This document shows, piece after piece, positions 1-8,675 of a DNA stretch of 34,522 nucleotides (position 1 is its first letter; each line of letters opens with the position of its first letter). A model generated the notes under the pieces. It worked only from the letters and a program-made list of their open reading frames with translations. It ran no database searches and was not told the DNA's origin. This stretch comes from a bacterium. Lineage in GTDB: Bacteria > Joyebacterota > Joyebacteria > Joyebacterales > Joyebacteraceae. The stretch covers positions 1-34,522 of the forward strand of contig JALGWI010000035.1 in assembly GCA_025774245.1 (NCBI GenBank). The letters run 5' to 3'. Position numbers and translations under genes: made by a program.

Positions 1-961
1 GCTGTACGCGTTCTCGTACGGGCCGAAGGTCGAGGCTCTGGCGGCTCCGTCGCCCGTGTCGGTACCGCTGTAGTACCAGGCAGAGACGCCGCTGCCTTCC
101 CAGTTGGAGCCCTCGGGCATCTCGACCCTGCCGCCGCCCCAGTAGTGGACCTTGTCGTTCGCGTCCCAGCCGATGTTCGCGTCTCCGCCATTGTCGCCGG
201 GACTGATGCCTCCCCAGAGGAGGACCGGGCCCTGATAGCCGTAGTACTGGAGCCCCGGGCGCGAACCGCTGCTGTTCAGGCGCGCCTCATCAACCAGGAC
301 GTCACCATCCTCGTTCTCGGGCGCCCCACCGGACGACTTCACAGCGAAGACGTCTGCCTTGATGGGCCCCATGATCCTGAGTCGATTCGGGTAGCAACCG
401 TAGTCCCTCGCCGGGACGTTACCGACGACGAGGTTGCCCCACGTGCTGCCCCCGAGGGAGGTTGTGGAACCCGAACTTGTACCAGCTGTAGTGGTAGTGG
501 CGGTCGTCGAACGCCATCTCGATGAAGATCGACGTGTTCTTGTAGATGCTGCCCGCGACGAAGAACTGGACCCAGTTGGTGTTGCCGTAGGCCCACTGAT
601 CCTTGAGCTCGTCGTCCGCGTCCTCGCTCTTCTTCACGAGCTGGTTCGTCTTCAGGCCGATGGGCGTGAGGTTCAGGCGGACGCCGAACAGGTTCCCGAC
701 CTTGTCGATGAAGGTCGCGTCGTTCAGCTGCTTCTTCCCGAGCGTGTCGCCGTCCGGCTCGCCGGCATCCGGGTCCTGATAGCCGTTGCGCATGAACCGC
801 TGGCCATACGCGTTGAGCCTCGGGAACCCCGAATGGCACGTCCGGCACGAGACACCGTACTTCCGTGACCACTGCGCGGTTGCCGATGCCGTGGAGGCAA
901 GCAACGCCACCATGAACGCCAGCACAACGCACGTAAGCACCACGCGGTGCACAGTCTTCAT
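1..961 (-). CDS. Monoheme cytochrome c / porin-like outer-membrane protein, frameshifted and partial
   Basis: The ATG at 961 follows a strong ribosome site (AAGGAGG). The protein opens with a signal peptide (residues 1-27, ending near ASA). A single CxxCH haem c site follows at C39-H43, inside a WSRKYGVSCRTCHSG context. Such N-termini occur on cytochrome-porin fusions and on related outer-membrane proteins with one N-terminal haem. The rest is rich in alternating aromatic and polar residues, as in beta-strands. The starting frame stops at 419. One base less in the run of five C at 449-453 (G on the coding strand) restores an open frame from 444 to the window edge. That continuation reads TWGNLVVGNVPARDYG and about 130 further residues with no stop. 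The gene is therefore either a recent pseudogene or carries a sequencing error. The C-terminus lies outside the window. A Cyc2-like role in electron transfer across the outer membrane is possible but unproven. Confidence 0.7.
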
Positions 962-1220
962 TCCCCCTCCTTCGCTTCCGCGCCCGCTACCCCCAGCGGA
1001 GCGCGTCTCCCCCTCGTTGACCCACGAATCGCGGTCCTCTCTCCTCCTGCGCTGAGTCCTGTTGTGTCCCCTCCTCCCGGTTACGCTGCGGGACGGGTGC
1101 CGTCGCCGGCCGGCCTGGCCGTGCGGGTGCGACGGTCGACGAACGGGGTGCGCCTTCCACTGGATGTGCGTTCCACCCGGATGACTGCCCACTGCAGCGT
1201 CGCTCCGGGCGGTTTCCGCA

Positions 1221-1250
1221 AACCTAAGCGTCTCCCGAATCGACTGTCAA
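1221..1250 (-). promoter_or_regulatory. Possible promoter for the cytochrome-porin gene
   Basis: On the minus strand a perfect TTGACA (1250-1245) is followed after 18 bases by TAGGTT (1226-1221), a weak -10. A small inverted repeat, GGTTT-ccgc-AAACC (1211-1224), overlaps the -10 and could be an operator. The leader to the ATG at 961 would be about 250 bases. Only the -35 is convincing. Confidence 0.3.
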
Positions 1251-1353
1251 GCCGCGATTGTGGCGAATTGCGCGGTGTTTCTGAATGCGCTCAGTTGTGC
1301 GACGCGTCGCTCCGCGCGCGGTCGTGCATCCCATTTCCTGAGCCAAAACGGCT

Positions 1354-1378
1354 GGACGGCGCTCGTCGAGCGCCGTCC
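1354..1378 (-). terminator. Probable terminator of secDF
   Basis: A perfect 11-bp stem with a three-base loop (GGACGGCGCTC / GAGCGCCGTCC) lies 57 bases past the secF stop. On the minus strand it is followed within five bases by TTTT. The U-run is short, so termination may be partial. Confidence 0.55.
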
Positions 1379-1434
1379 GGGGAATCGCTATGCCGTAATC
1401 GCACTCTGACGCGCCGCGGCGCGCCGCGAGAGCG

Positions 1435-2334
1435 CTACCTCCGTCTCCTGCGCGCCTCGCCGTGGATCTGCCACTCGACGACGAGCGGGCTCGCCACGTA
1501 GAGCGACGAGTACGTTCCGACGATGACGCCGATCATGAGCGCGAACGCGAAGTCGCGGATGACCTCTCCTCCGAAGACGAAGAGGCAGGCCACGACCATG
1601 AGAGTCGTCACCGACGTCACGACCGTCCGCGAGAGCGATTCGTTCAGGCTCGTGTTCACGATGTCGACGAAGCTCTTGCCGTACATCTTCCTCCGGTCCT
1701 CCCTGATACGGTCGTAGATGACGATCGTGTCGTTCAGGGAGTAGCCGACGATCGTGAGGAGCGCCGCGATCACCGGCAGCGTCACCTCCAATCCCGCCAG
1801 CGAGAACACGCCGAGCGTGATGAGGACGTCGTGAACGAGGGCCGCCACGGCGCCGACGGCGAACTTGAACTCGAACCGGATGGAGATGTAGATGAGAATC
1901 AGGACGAGCGCGAAGAGGATCGCCCGCGTCGCCGTCGCACGGAGCTCGCGACCGACCTTCGGCCCGACGAGCTCCACCCTCCTCACCTCGGCCGGGTTGT
2001 CCGGAGCCTTGTCCGCCAGTGCAGCGAGGATCTCATCCGTCGCATCGCCGGCTCCCTCCCCCACCCGGATGATCGCCTCGCGCTCCCCGCCGAAGTGCTG
2101 GATCTCGGCGTCGCCGAACCCGACCTCCGACAACGCATCGCGGATGTCCTGCGCCTGGATCGGATTCTCGAACTGCACCTGGATCAGGATCCCGCCCCGG
2201 AAGTCGATGCCAAGCTTCGGGCCGCCGTGGGCGATGAGCGAGATCACCCCCGCCACGATGAGCGCCAGCGAGAGGATGAACGCGCCCCTTCGATGGCCCA
2301 GGAAGTTGAACTTCGTGCCTACAAGAAACTCCAT
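1435..2334 (-). CDS. secF: Protein translocase subunit SecF
   Basis: SecF works with SecD in the inner membrane, using the proton gradient to pull preproteins out of SecYEG on the periplasmic side. The 299-residue product has a first membrane span at about residues 17-35. The SecD/F signature GIDFRGG follows at 42-48, then a periplasmic domain of about 90 residues ending in VGPKVG. A five-span C-terminal half carries YSLNDTIVIYDRIRE at 198-212, the conserved loop after TM4. The tail is a basic run, ARRRRR. The ATG at 2334 has GGAGGA seven bases upstream. The gene lies 34 bases after secD, in the usual secD-secF order. Length and all motifs are normal. Confidence 0.97.
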   Translation of the reverse strand: MEFLVGTKFNFLGHRRGAFILSLALIVAGVISLIAHGGPKLGIDFRGGILIQVQFENPIQAQDIRDALSEVGFGDAEIQHFGGEREAIIRVGEGAGDATDEILAALADKAPDNPAEVRRVELVGPKVGRELRATATRAILFALVLILIYISIRFEFKFAVGAVAALVHDVLITLGVFSLAGLEVTLPVIAALLTIVGYSLNDTIVIYDRIREDRRKMYGKSFVDIVNTSLNESLSRTVVTSVTTLMVVACLFVFGGEVIRDFAFALMIGVIVGTYSSLYVASPLVVEWQIHGEARRRRR

Positions 2335-2368
2335 GTGGATTCCTCCGATCGACTCTCGTGCGGCGAGT

Positions 2369-4018
2369 CTAGATGCTCAGATGCTTGACGTTCCACTTCA
2401 CCGTGATGAGGTCGAAGACCACCCTCGTGGCGATGATCGCCGTGAACATGCTCGCGAGAATGCCGAGAGAGAGCGTGACCGCGAATCCCTTGATGGGGCC
2501 GCTTCCGAACCTGAGGAGGACACCGGCGGCGATCAGCGTCGTCACGTTTGCATCCAGAATCGTCACGAGCGCGCGCTCGTACCCGTCGCGGATCGCGGCT
2601 CGGATCGTCTTCCTGTTTCGGAGCTCCTCGCGGATCCGCTCGAAGATGAGGACGTTCGCGTCGACCGCCATGCCGATCGTCAGGATGATTCCCGCGAGGC
2701 CGGGGAGCGTAAGCGCCGGTTTCGGGTTCACCGGGAGGCTCGACATGAGCGCGACGATGAGGAGGATGTTCGCCGCGAGCGCCCCGATCGCGACGGCTCC
2801 CGCAGCTCGGTAGTAGACAAGCATGAAGATGACGACGAGAAGTCCGCCGATCATCATCGCTCGGAGGCCGAGCGTGATCGAGTCGCGTCCGAGCGACGGG
2901 CCGACGGTCCGCTCCTCGACGATGGTCATCGGCGCCGGGAGCCTGCCGGCCCGGAGGAGGATTACGAGGTCACGCGCCTCCTCGTCGGTGAAGTTGCCCG
3001 TGATCGAGGCGGGCGTGCCCGCCGGAATCCTCGAGCGGATGACGGGGGCCGAGTTGACCACGCCGTCGAGAACCAAGGCCACGAACTCCCCTATGTGGGC
3101 GCCCGTGTGCTCGGCGAAATCACGGCCGCCGCTGCGCGTGAGCCGCATCGACACGCCCGGCGCGTTCGGATAGTCGGAGTCGAGGCCGGGCCGCATGTCG
3201 GCCGAGATGACGACCGATCCCGTCATGAGCGCCTCTCTCGACATCACGTAGAATGCCCTGTAGTCCTGCTCGTCCTGCCATCGGGACGTGTCCTTGTCCC
3301 AGCCGAGCCTGACCCGCGGTGTTGTCGTCGGATCGTCGGGGTCGTGCGGAAGGATCTCGTCGAGGTCGAGTCTGGCGAGCTGCCGCTTGGCCCACGGCAC
3401 GTCCTCCTCCAGGAAGAACGGGATCTGCGACTGGAACCGTATCCTTGCGGAGAACGGCCGCTCCCTCTGCAACTGCTCCAACTCGGACAGCTGCAGGTCG
3501 TTCTCGGAATCGGGCTCCATCTCACCGTACGCGATGAGCGTGTCCCTGAGCGCCCGGTCGATCCCGCGCAGCGTGAGATCCATCTGCTCGGGCGGCTCCA
3601 CCGGAACGAACTCGAGGAGCGCCGTGCGACCGATCAGTCGCTTCGCCCGCTGCTCGTCCTCGAGACCCGGCAGCTGGACGATGATCCGGTTGTCGCCCTC
3701 CCTCTGGATCGAGGGCTCGGCCACGCCGAACTGGTCGATCCGGTTGCTGATGACCTCGAGTGCCCGGTCCATCACGTCCGCCGCCTGATCGGCGGGGAGC
3801 CCTTCCTTGTCTACCTCGAGCACGAGGTGCATGCCGCCCTTGAGGTCGAGACCGAGCTTGAGCGACTGGCCTTCGAGGGCCTCCACCTGCTCCACCGGCG
3901 TGTTCGCCTTCTGCTCGTCGGAGAGCGAAAGGAACCGGAAGGTGTACGAGGCTCTCCAACCGGCCCAGACCAGCACCACCACTACTAAGATGATCTTCCA
4001 CCGCATTTTCGATGTCAT
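2369..4018 (-). CDS. secD: Protein translocase subunit SecD
   Basis: This is the larger partner of SecF in the proton-driven Sec accessory complex. The product is 549 residues, within the family range. It shows TM1 at about 7-23 and GLDLKGG at 56-62. The periplasmic P1 region follows, with NRIDQFGVAEPSIQ and IIVQLPGLED. The RND-like membrane part carries the conserved V452-D453-A454-N455 followed by FERIREELR. The Asp is the residue implicated in proton coupling in this family. The ATG at 4018 is preceded by GGAGGAG with four bases between, which decides this start over the Met at codon 5. There is no yajC upstream; the neighbour there is a secreted beta-helix protein. Confidence 0.97.
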   Translation of the reverse strand: MTSKMRWKIILVVVVLVWAGWRASYTFRFLSLSDEQKANTPVEQVEALEGQSLKLGLDLKGGMHLVLEVDKEGLPADQAADVMDRALEVISNRIDQFGVAEPSIQREGDNRIIVQLPGLEDEQRAKRLIGRTALLEFVPVEPPEQMDLTLRGIDRALRDTLIAYGEMEPDSENDLQLSELEQLQRERPFSARIRFQSQIPFFLEEDVPWAKRQLARLDLDEILPHDPDDPTTTPRVRLGWDKDTSRWQDEQDYRAFYVMSREALMTGSVVISADMRPGLDSDYPNAPGVSMRLTRSGGRDFAEHTGAHIGEFVALVLDGVVNSAPVIRSRIPAGTPASITGNFTDEEARDLVILLRAGRLPAPMTIVEERTVGPSLGRDSITLGLRAMMIGGLLVVIFMLVYYRAAGAVAIGALAANILLIVALMSSLPVNPKPALTLPGLAGIILTIGMAVDANVLIFERIREELRNRKTIRAAIRDGYERALVTILDANVTTLIAAGVLLRFGSGPIKGFAVTLSLGILASMFTAIIATRVVFDLITVKWNVKHLSI

Positions 4019-4335
4019 GAAGCTCCTCCGAGGACGCGTCCGGGACCCCGTGACGGGGCGCCTGCGTCGATTCCGCTACGAGAAATAACTCTTGATGGTA
4101 CCCCATCTTGGAACCCCCGGTCAACGGGAATCGGGGGCCGGGCGGCAGGAAGGACCCAGCATACATGGCTTCCCGGCCGGCGGCGCGGGCGGGCCGAGGG
4201 GCCGGGCGTGAACGGCCGGTGGCTCCGTGCCCCCGCGTGGCCCCGGCGCGGGCGACTCCCCGACCTCGGGGGCGACGCGAGAGCGGCGGGGTCTCCCCCG
4301 CCGCTTCGCACCTGCCCGTTCTCTGTTCGGTGAGG
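4019..4335. other. GC-rich intergenic region upstream of secD
   Basis: This 317-base region has no credible gene. It contains a candidate secD promoter (4095-4124) and a perfect 10-bp hairpin (4282-4305, AGCGGCGGGG / CCCCGCCGCT, loop TCTC). The hairpin lies 30 bases past the stop of the beta-helix gene. It lacks a T-run on the minus strand, so it is at best a Rho-assisted or transcript-stabilising end. Confidence 0.5.
4095..4124 (-). promoter_or_regulatory. Candidate secDF promoter
   Basis: On the minus strand TTGACC (4124-4119) is followed after 18 bases by TACCAT (4100-4095). Transcription would start near 4088, giving a leader of about 70 bases to the secD ATG. The -35 matches the sigma-70 consensus at five of six bases, the -10 at four of six. 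Confidence 0.4.
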
Positions 4336-5598
4336 CTACCGGTACAACCCCTTGATCGCCCCCCAGCTCGTGCTCGAGACGGGGACGGGCCCGGAACAGC
4401 CAACTCCGTGCGCGCCGATGAGCACACCGAAGGGGTTGTTCTCCGGCAGACACGGCGAAGACTCGTGGAGCGTCACGTCGTCCGCCATGAGGTCGCAGAA
4501 GTATGGAGCCTCGAAGATGTTGTCGTAGTAGGTGCCGCAGAGACCGTCGCCGCCCGCGTTCCCGAAGACGCAGCATTGGGTGATCGTCGGATGGCCATAC
4601 GCCTGGCAGGCGACCCCGCCCCCACCCAGGTTGAAGGCGAAGATCGAGTTGCTCACCTCGAGCGTGGCTCCGTCCTTGACGTAGAGCCCGCCCGCCGGGA
4701 GACCTGAATTCATCGCGAACGTGCAGTTCGTGACGACCGCCGTCACCGACCAGCAGATCATCCCGCCGGCGATCGGTGCGGAGTTGCCGAGGAACGTGCA
4801 GTTCACGATCTCGCTCGTGACAGATCCCCAGCCGATGCCCAGTCCGCCGCCCATCTGGGTCGCCTCGTTCCTGAGAAAGAGGACGTTCGTCAGAAGGGCG
4901 TTGGAGTTCTCGACCCTCATGCCCCCGCTCCAGTCGGCAGTGTTCGCCTCGAACACGACGTCGGTGAGCGTCGGTCCGCTCTGCTCGCGGGCGACCATGC
5001 CGCCGCCGAAGTCCGCGCGATTCCCGTAGAAGTAGACGTCGACGAGCGCCGGCTTGCTGGAGCCGCTGACTCGGAGACCGCCGCCGCCGGCACCCGCGAC
5101 GTTCGTCACGAAGCGGCAGTTCTCGATCCTCGGATTGGACTCCGCGTCGCAGTTGATCCCGCCGCCGTACGACGCTATGCAGTTGAGGAACTCGCAGTTC
5201 CTGATGGTCGGCTGCGACCCGTTGGTGCAGTTGATGCCACCACCCGACCCGGCGTCGCCGCGCGTGACGAGAAACCCGTCGACGATCGCGTCGGCGCCCT
5301 CACCGCTGTGGAAGTAGAACGCGCGGTTCAGGAACTCGCAGTCGACGACGGTCTCGTCGGTGCCCTCCTCCGAAACGAGGAGGACGCTCATTCCCATGAA
5401 GTCGATGTTCCGGTTGAGCGGACCGGTGTAGGTCCCCGGGGCGACGAAGACCGTGTCTCCCGAGGTCACGGCGTTCAGACCGTCCTGGATCGTGAGGTAG
5501 TCGCCTCCCCCGCTCCAGTCGACGCGGACGCTCGCCGCCGAAGCGGCCACGACCGCAAGCAGCAGGATGGCCGCGGAGATCGGTGCACCGCGCTTCAC
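4336..5598 (-). CDS. Secreted right-handed parallel beta-helix protein
   Basis: The frame is open to 5661, but the start is taken as the GTG at 5598. It has AAGGAGG six bases upstream and leads straight into a signal peptide (ISAAILLLAVVAASAAS). The mature protein begins with VRVDWSGGGDYLTIQDGLNAV, then a GDTVFVAPGTYTG turn, as in pectin-lyase-fold proteins. About ten imperfect coils of 22-25 residues follow, marked by N-C-x-F, GGG and T-I-x-N. Paired Cys residues recur in many coils (NCEFLNC, ENCRF, NCTF), which suggests a Cys ladder or disulfides. I see no catalytic set, so no enzymatic role is claimed; surface adhesion or glycan binding is possible. The protein ends in TSWGAIKGLYR, a tail echoed in the lipoproteins at 8676 and 9617. 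It is 420 residues with its own candidate promoter. Confidence 0.85.
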   Translation of the reverse strand: MKRGAPISAAILLLAVVAASAASVRVDWSGGGDYLTIQDGLNAVTSGDTVFVAPGTYTGPLNRNIDFMGMSVLLVSEEGTDETVVDCEFLNRAFYFHSGEGADAIVDGFLVTRGDAGSGGGINCTNGSQPTIRNCEFLNCIASYGGGINCDAESNPRIENCRFVTNVAGAGGGGLRVSGSSKPALVDVYFYGNRADFGGGMVAREQSGPTLTDVVFEANTADWSGGMRVENSNALLTNVLFLRNEATQMGGGLGIGWGSVTSEIVNCTFLGNSAPIAGGMICWSVTAVVTNCTFAMNSGLPAGGLYVKDGATLEVSNSIFAFNLGGGGVACQAYGHPTITQCCVFGNAGGDGLCGTYYDNIFEAPYFCDLMADDVTLHESSPCLPENNPFGVLIGAHGVGCSGPVPVSSTSWGAIKGLYR

Positions 5599-5642
5599 GA
5601 TGCGCCTCCTTTCGCTGTCGGGGGCTTCTTCCAGGTACCGCA

Positions 5643-5671
5643 ATTCTACCACGCTCCACATTCCCGACCAA
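5643..5671 (-). promoter_or_regulatory. Promoter of the beta-helix protein gene
   Basis: On the minus strand TTGGTC (5671-5666) and TAGAAT (5648-5643) are separated by 17 bases. The -10 matches five of six consensus bases. A start near 5636 gives a 38-base leader to the GTG at 5598, with AAGGAGG inside it. Confidence 0.5.
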
Positions 5672-5857
5672 GTATCATTATTCGGCAGTCGCCGATCCCG
5701 TTTGCGTGCGTGGTTCCCGGCCGCGGGGGCGGCGGCAGTCGGCGACGACCGCCGGTGGAGAGAACGGGCGAGAATCCGCTTGCGGAGAGGAGGGGCGCTC
5801 CGTAGGCTCTCGTGTGCGCAGGCAGGATCGCAGTCCCCCGCGGTCAGGAGAGAATCC

Positions 5858-6529
5858 GTGTCGACCGAGTGGTCTTCCTACTGGCAGGACGTCCACAACC
5901 TCAGGTGGACGGTGATCGATCAGGAGGTCCTCGAGAGGGTCGCCAACACCCTCGGCTGGGGACCCGAGCGCACGCTTCTCGAGATCGGCGCCGGCCGCGG
6001 CATCCACAGCAAGCAGCTCTTCGAGATGATGCGGTGCGAGTCGCCGGACCTCTACGAGGTGTGCCCCGAGACGATCCTCTATATGAAGCGCGTCGGACTG
6101 AACGCGATCGGCGACGAGAGCGAGCTCAAGGATTCCTACGACATCGCGTGGTCGTACGGTGTCCCGGAGCACTTCGAGGAGCCGATGCGCCAGGAGATCA
6201 TCGACCAGCACTTCGAACGCTCGCGCGACTGGGTGCTTCTCGTGATCCCGCGGAACACGTGGTTCAGGAGGGCGGTCGGGCGGCAGGACAGGATTCCCGC
6301 GAGGGACTTCACCGACGAAGAGCTGAGGAGGCGCCTCGCTGACGGCGCCGGCAGGCACTGGGGCGGGGCCGAGGTCGAGATCCACGTCGAGAGCTTCTGC
6401 CCGCTCTTCGGCGTGCGGCACATCCCGCTCGGCTGGTACAACGTCGTCGACCGTCTGGTCGGCTGGGCGCTGCCGGGCGGCCTCCTGCTCGGTTGGGCGC
6501 GGAGGCGCGGAAGCGCGAGCGGGCCCTAG
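5858..6529 (+). CDS. Class I SAM-dependent methyltransferase
   Basis: This is one of only two plus-strand genes. The GTG at 5858 has AGGAG seven bases upstream and gives 223 residues; the open frame further upstream has no start signal and no recognisable sequence. Motif I is TLLEIGAGRGIHS, with the SAM-binding E42-x-G-x-G-x-G48. DLYEVCPETILYMKR follows, with an acidic residue where the ribose is bound. DIAWSYGVPEHFEE then resembles the motif IV/post-IV region of glycan- or small-molecule methyltransferases. The C-terminal 35 residues are hydrophobic (VVDRLVGWALPGGLLLGWA) and may lie on the membrane. The substrate is unknown. The gene is divergent from the beta-helix gene, and its stop shares the CTAG at 6526-6529 with the stop of pdxJ. 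Confidence 0.8.
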   Translation: MSTEWSSYWQDVHNLRWTVIDQEVLERVANTLGWGPERTLLEIGAGRGIHSKQLFEMMRCESPDLYEVCPETILYMKRVGLNAIGDESELKDSYDIAWSYGVPEHFEEPMRQEIIDQHFERSRDWVLLVIPRNTWFRRAVGRQDRIPARDFTDEELRRRLADGAGRHWGGAEVEIHVESFCPLFGVRHIPLGWYNVVDRLVGWALPGGLLLGWARRRGSASGP

Positions 6530-7245
6530 CCCATCACGTCCACGAGCGCCAGCATCTCCCTGACAGCCAGGTCCATCCCGACGAGCACGGCACGAGCGAT
6601 GATGCTGTGGCCGATGCTGACCTCGTCGATCTCACCGATCGCAGCGATCGGTTGGATGTTCCTGTAGGTGAGGCCGTGGCCTCCGTGCGCCGTGAGCCCC
6701 ATCTCGGCGGCAGCGATCCCCGCGACGCGCACCTTCTCGAGCTCGCACTGGGCGTCGTCGGGATCGTCCGCGTCCGCGTAGATCCCCGTGTGAAGCTCGA
6801 CGATGTCGGCCCCGACCGCCTTCGCGCGGCCGACCTGGACGACGTCGGGATCGATGAAGATGCTGACGGCGATCCCCTTGTTCCTGAGCCGCTCGACCCC
6901 CGCCCTCACCGCGCCCTCCTCGGCCATGATGTCGAGACCGCCCTGCGTCGTCAGCTCGCCCTCGCCCTCGGGCACGAGCGTGACCATGTCCGGCATGATC
7001 CGCGTCGCGATGTCCAGCATCTCATCGGACGCCTTCATCTCGAGGTTGAAGACGCCGGCGACGGTCTTCCTCAGAATCTCGACGTCGCGATCGCCGATGT
7101 GTCTCCTGTCGCCCCTCAGGTGGACCGTGATCCCCGACGCGCCGGCGAGCTCCGCCTGGGCCGCCGCCCACACAGGATCGGGCTCGTCCGTCATGCGCGC
7201 CTGGCGAATCGTGGCCACGTGATCGACGTTGACCGAGAGTCTCAT
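6526..7245 (-). CDS. pdxJ: Pyridoxine 5'-phosphate synthase PdxJ
   Basis: PdxJ condenses 3-amino-2-oxopropyl phosphate with 1-deoxyxylulose 5-phosphate to form pyridoxine 5'-phosphate. It works on the product of PdxA, whose gene is also in this window. The product is 239 residues, the usual length. It starts with RLSVNVDHVATIRQAR, then GITVHLRGDRRHI, FNLEMKA, LVPEGEGELTTQGG, ELHTG.YAD and LTAHGGHGLTYRN, all family signatures of the TIM barrel active site. The C-terminal EVSIGHSIIARAVLVG helix is typical. The ATG at 7245 has GGAGGA nine bases upstream. It follows the deacetylase gene by 14 bases, so the two are co-transcribed. The stop overlaps that of the convergent methyltransferase gene. 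Confidence 0.97.
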   Translation of the reverse strand: MRLSVNVDHVATIRQARMTDEPDPVWAAAQAELAGASGITVHLRGDRRHIGDRDVEILRKTVAGVFNLEMKASDEMLDIATRIMPDMVTLVPEGEGELTTQGGLDIMAEEGAVRAGVERLRNKGIAVSIFIDPDVVQVGRAKAVGADIVELHTGIYADADDPDDAQCELEKVRVAGIAAAEMGLTAHGGHGLTYRNIQPIAAIGEIDEVSIGHSIIARAVLVGMDLAVREMLALVDVMG

Positions 7246-7259
7246 GGTCGTCGTTCCTC

Positions 7260-8471
7260 CTATTTCACGAGTTGCGAGACATAGACCACTTCGATGCCCT
7301 GCTCCCTGAGCCGCGGGAGCACCCTCTCGAGCGCTGCGAGGGTCTCCTTGCGGGGATGTCCGATCCCGACGGCGTCCCCGCGCCGCCGCGCGATCGCCGC
7401 CAGCTCCAGGAGCTGCGGCTCGACGGCCAGCTTCCCGTGCTCGTCCAGCCGGCTGTCGAGGAACATGCGGTTTCGCGTGGTCGGCACGCCCGCGCGGGAG
7501 GCCTCCGCGAGCCCCACCGATTGCGCCGTCGTCATGCTGTCGATGAAGAAGAGGTCCTCCTTGCGGATCGACTCCATGACCGTTCGCATCCGGGCGCGGT
7601 CTTTCGTCAGCGCGGACCCCATGTGGTTGTTCGCGCCGACCGCGTGCGGCACGTCGGCGATCGCCTGAGCGACGAGCTCCCTGATCTGCGCGTGCGTGTG
7701 CTCGACCAGGAGCACCCCGTCCCCCGCGTTCGTCGCCGGCCAGTCCTCGGGCTGCATCGGGATGTGAACGAGGACCTCCTTCCCGGCGCGATGCGCGGCC
7801 TCCGTCACGTCCCCGGAGTGAGGACAGTGGGGAAGGACGGAGAGCGTGAGCGGGAACGGCGAGTCGATGAACCCGTTCGTCGTCGCGGAGCGGTTGTATC
7901 CGAGGTCGTCGATGATGATCGCGATCCTCGGCCCTCGCGCGGCCGGCGTCGGGCGGGCGGTCTCCACCCGCGGGTCGGATTCCTTGAGGATGATCCGATG
8001 GGTCTCCCGGTCGTCGATGCCGCAGCGGATGTCGAGGGTCGTAATGCCGCGCCAGTCCGGGCCGCTCTCGCGCGCCCGGATGATGCGGCCACCGGCGGAG
8101 CGCACGGCGCGCGTCACCGCGAGGTTGGATTCGATCGGACTGAGATCGTACGGAAGGCGCCCCTCCGTGTCCCAATGCGTCCAGCGGTAGCCCCCCCCGC
8201 TCCGCTCCTCCATCTCCGTCTCGACGTCGAGAACCCCGAGCTTGACGAGGGACGTGCTCACGGCCCGATCCACCTCTGCTGCGCGCTTCGTGAGGTCGCG
8301 CTCACCGAAGACCCTCTCCGCGATGGTGCCGCCTCTGCCGCTCAACACGACCTCCCAGATCACCAGGAGAAACACGAGCAGGAGCGCCGCCGTGATGATC
8401 CACAACCTCAGGTGTCTCAGAAACCCGGGCGTGGCCTTGCCCTTCGACTTGCGGGACTTCCCCTTCGGCAT
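7260..8471 (-). CDS. Divergent polysaccharide deacetylase (DUF610/YibQ family), membrane-anchored
   Basis: The 403-residue protein has a very basic N-terminus (PKGKSRKSKGK) and one membrane span at about 21-42, so its enzymatic domain is periplasmic. A low-complexity linker leads to the NodB-like domain from about 183. That domain shows IAIIIDDLGYN (Asp pair near 188), LSVLPHCPHS, VLVHIPMQP, GANNHMGSALTKD (281-291), FFIDSMTT and the terminal GIGHPRKETLAAL. These are the signatures of the divergent polysaccharide deacetylase family. Members are thought to act on an envelope glycan, but the substrate is not established. The start lacks a clear Shine-Dalgarno sequence. The gene is the first of a two-gene unit with pdxJ and lies downstream of the terminator at 8620-8650. 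Confidence 0.88.
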   Translation of the reverse strand: MPKGKSRKSKGKATPGFLRHLRLWIITAALLLVFLLVIWEVVLSGRGGTIAERVFGERDLTKRAAEVDRAVSTSLVKLGVLDVETEMEERSGGGYRWTHWDTEGRLPYDLSPIESNLAVTRAVRSAGGRIIRARESGPDWRGITTLDIRCGIDDRETHRIILKESDPRVETARPTPAARGPRIAIIIDDLGYNRSATTNGFIDSPFPLTLSVLPHCPHSGDVTEAAHRAGKEVLVHIPMQPEDWPATNAGDGVLLVEHTHAQIRELVAQAIADVPHAVGANNHMGSALTKDRARMRTVMESIRKEDLFFIDSMTTAQSVGLAEASRAGVPTTRNRMFLDSRLDEHGKLAVEPQLLELAAIARRRGDAVGIGHPRKETLAALERVLPRLREQGIEVVYVSQLVK

Positions 8472-8619
8472 GGCGGGACATCCGATCGGAATGACGGGAA
8501 CGGAGACCGTGCACCGCTTGGGATTCTATGGGCGATGGCCCGGGCAGTCAACAGCGGCTGAGGAGGGCAGGTCGAGCGCGCTCGCCGGGGGATGCGGGGA
8601 CACACAGACCGCGGCCCAC

Positions 8620-8650
8620 AAAAAGAGGGGGACGATTGCTCGTCCCCCTC
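8620..8650 (-). terminator. Intrinsic terminator of the lipoprotein gene at 8676
   Basis: A perfect 11-bp stem (GAGGGGGACGA / TCGTCCCCCTC, loop TTGC) is followed on the minus strand directly by TTTTT. It lies 25 bases past the lipoprotein stop and is the most convincing intrinsic terminator in the window. Confidence 0.9.
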
Positions 8651-8675
8651 GTCGGTATCGTCCGATGAAACCGCT

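Larger units (their letters stand above)
962..1434. other. Intergenic region between secF and the cytochrome gene
   Basis: This 473-base stretch has no credible gene. It holds the probable secDF terminator hairpin (1354-1378), a GC palindrome just after the secF stop (GCGCCGCGGCGC, 1411-1422) and a possible promoter for the cytochrome gene (1221-1250). The translation that runs through it on the minus strand is only a 5' extension of the cytochrome frame and has no start signal better than the ATG at 961. Confidence 0.6.

Noticed and set aside
1892-3988. Long plus-strand open frame (698 codons) across secD and secF
   Set aside because: It is antisense to two fully recognisable genes; its translation is Arg/Asp/His-rich low-complexity sequence, typical of the opposite strand of GC-rich DNA.
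4282-4305. Intrinsic terminator of the beta-helix gene
   Set aside because: The stem is perfect, but no T-run follows on the transcribed strand, so it is recorded only as a hairpin.
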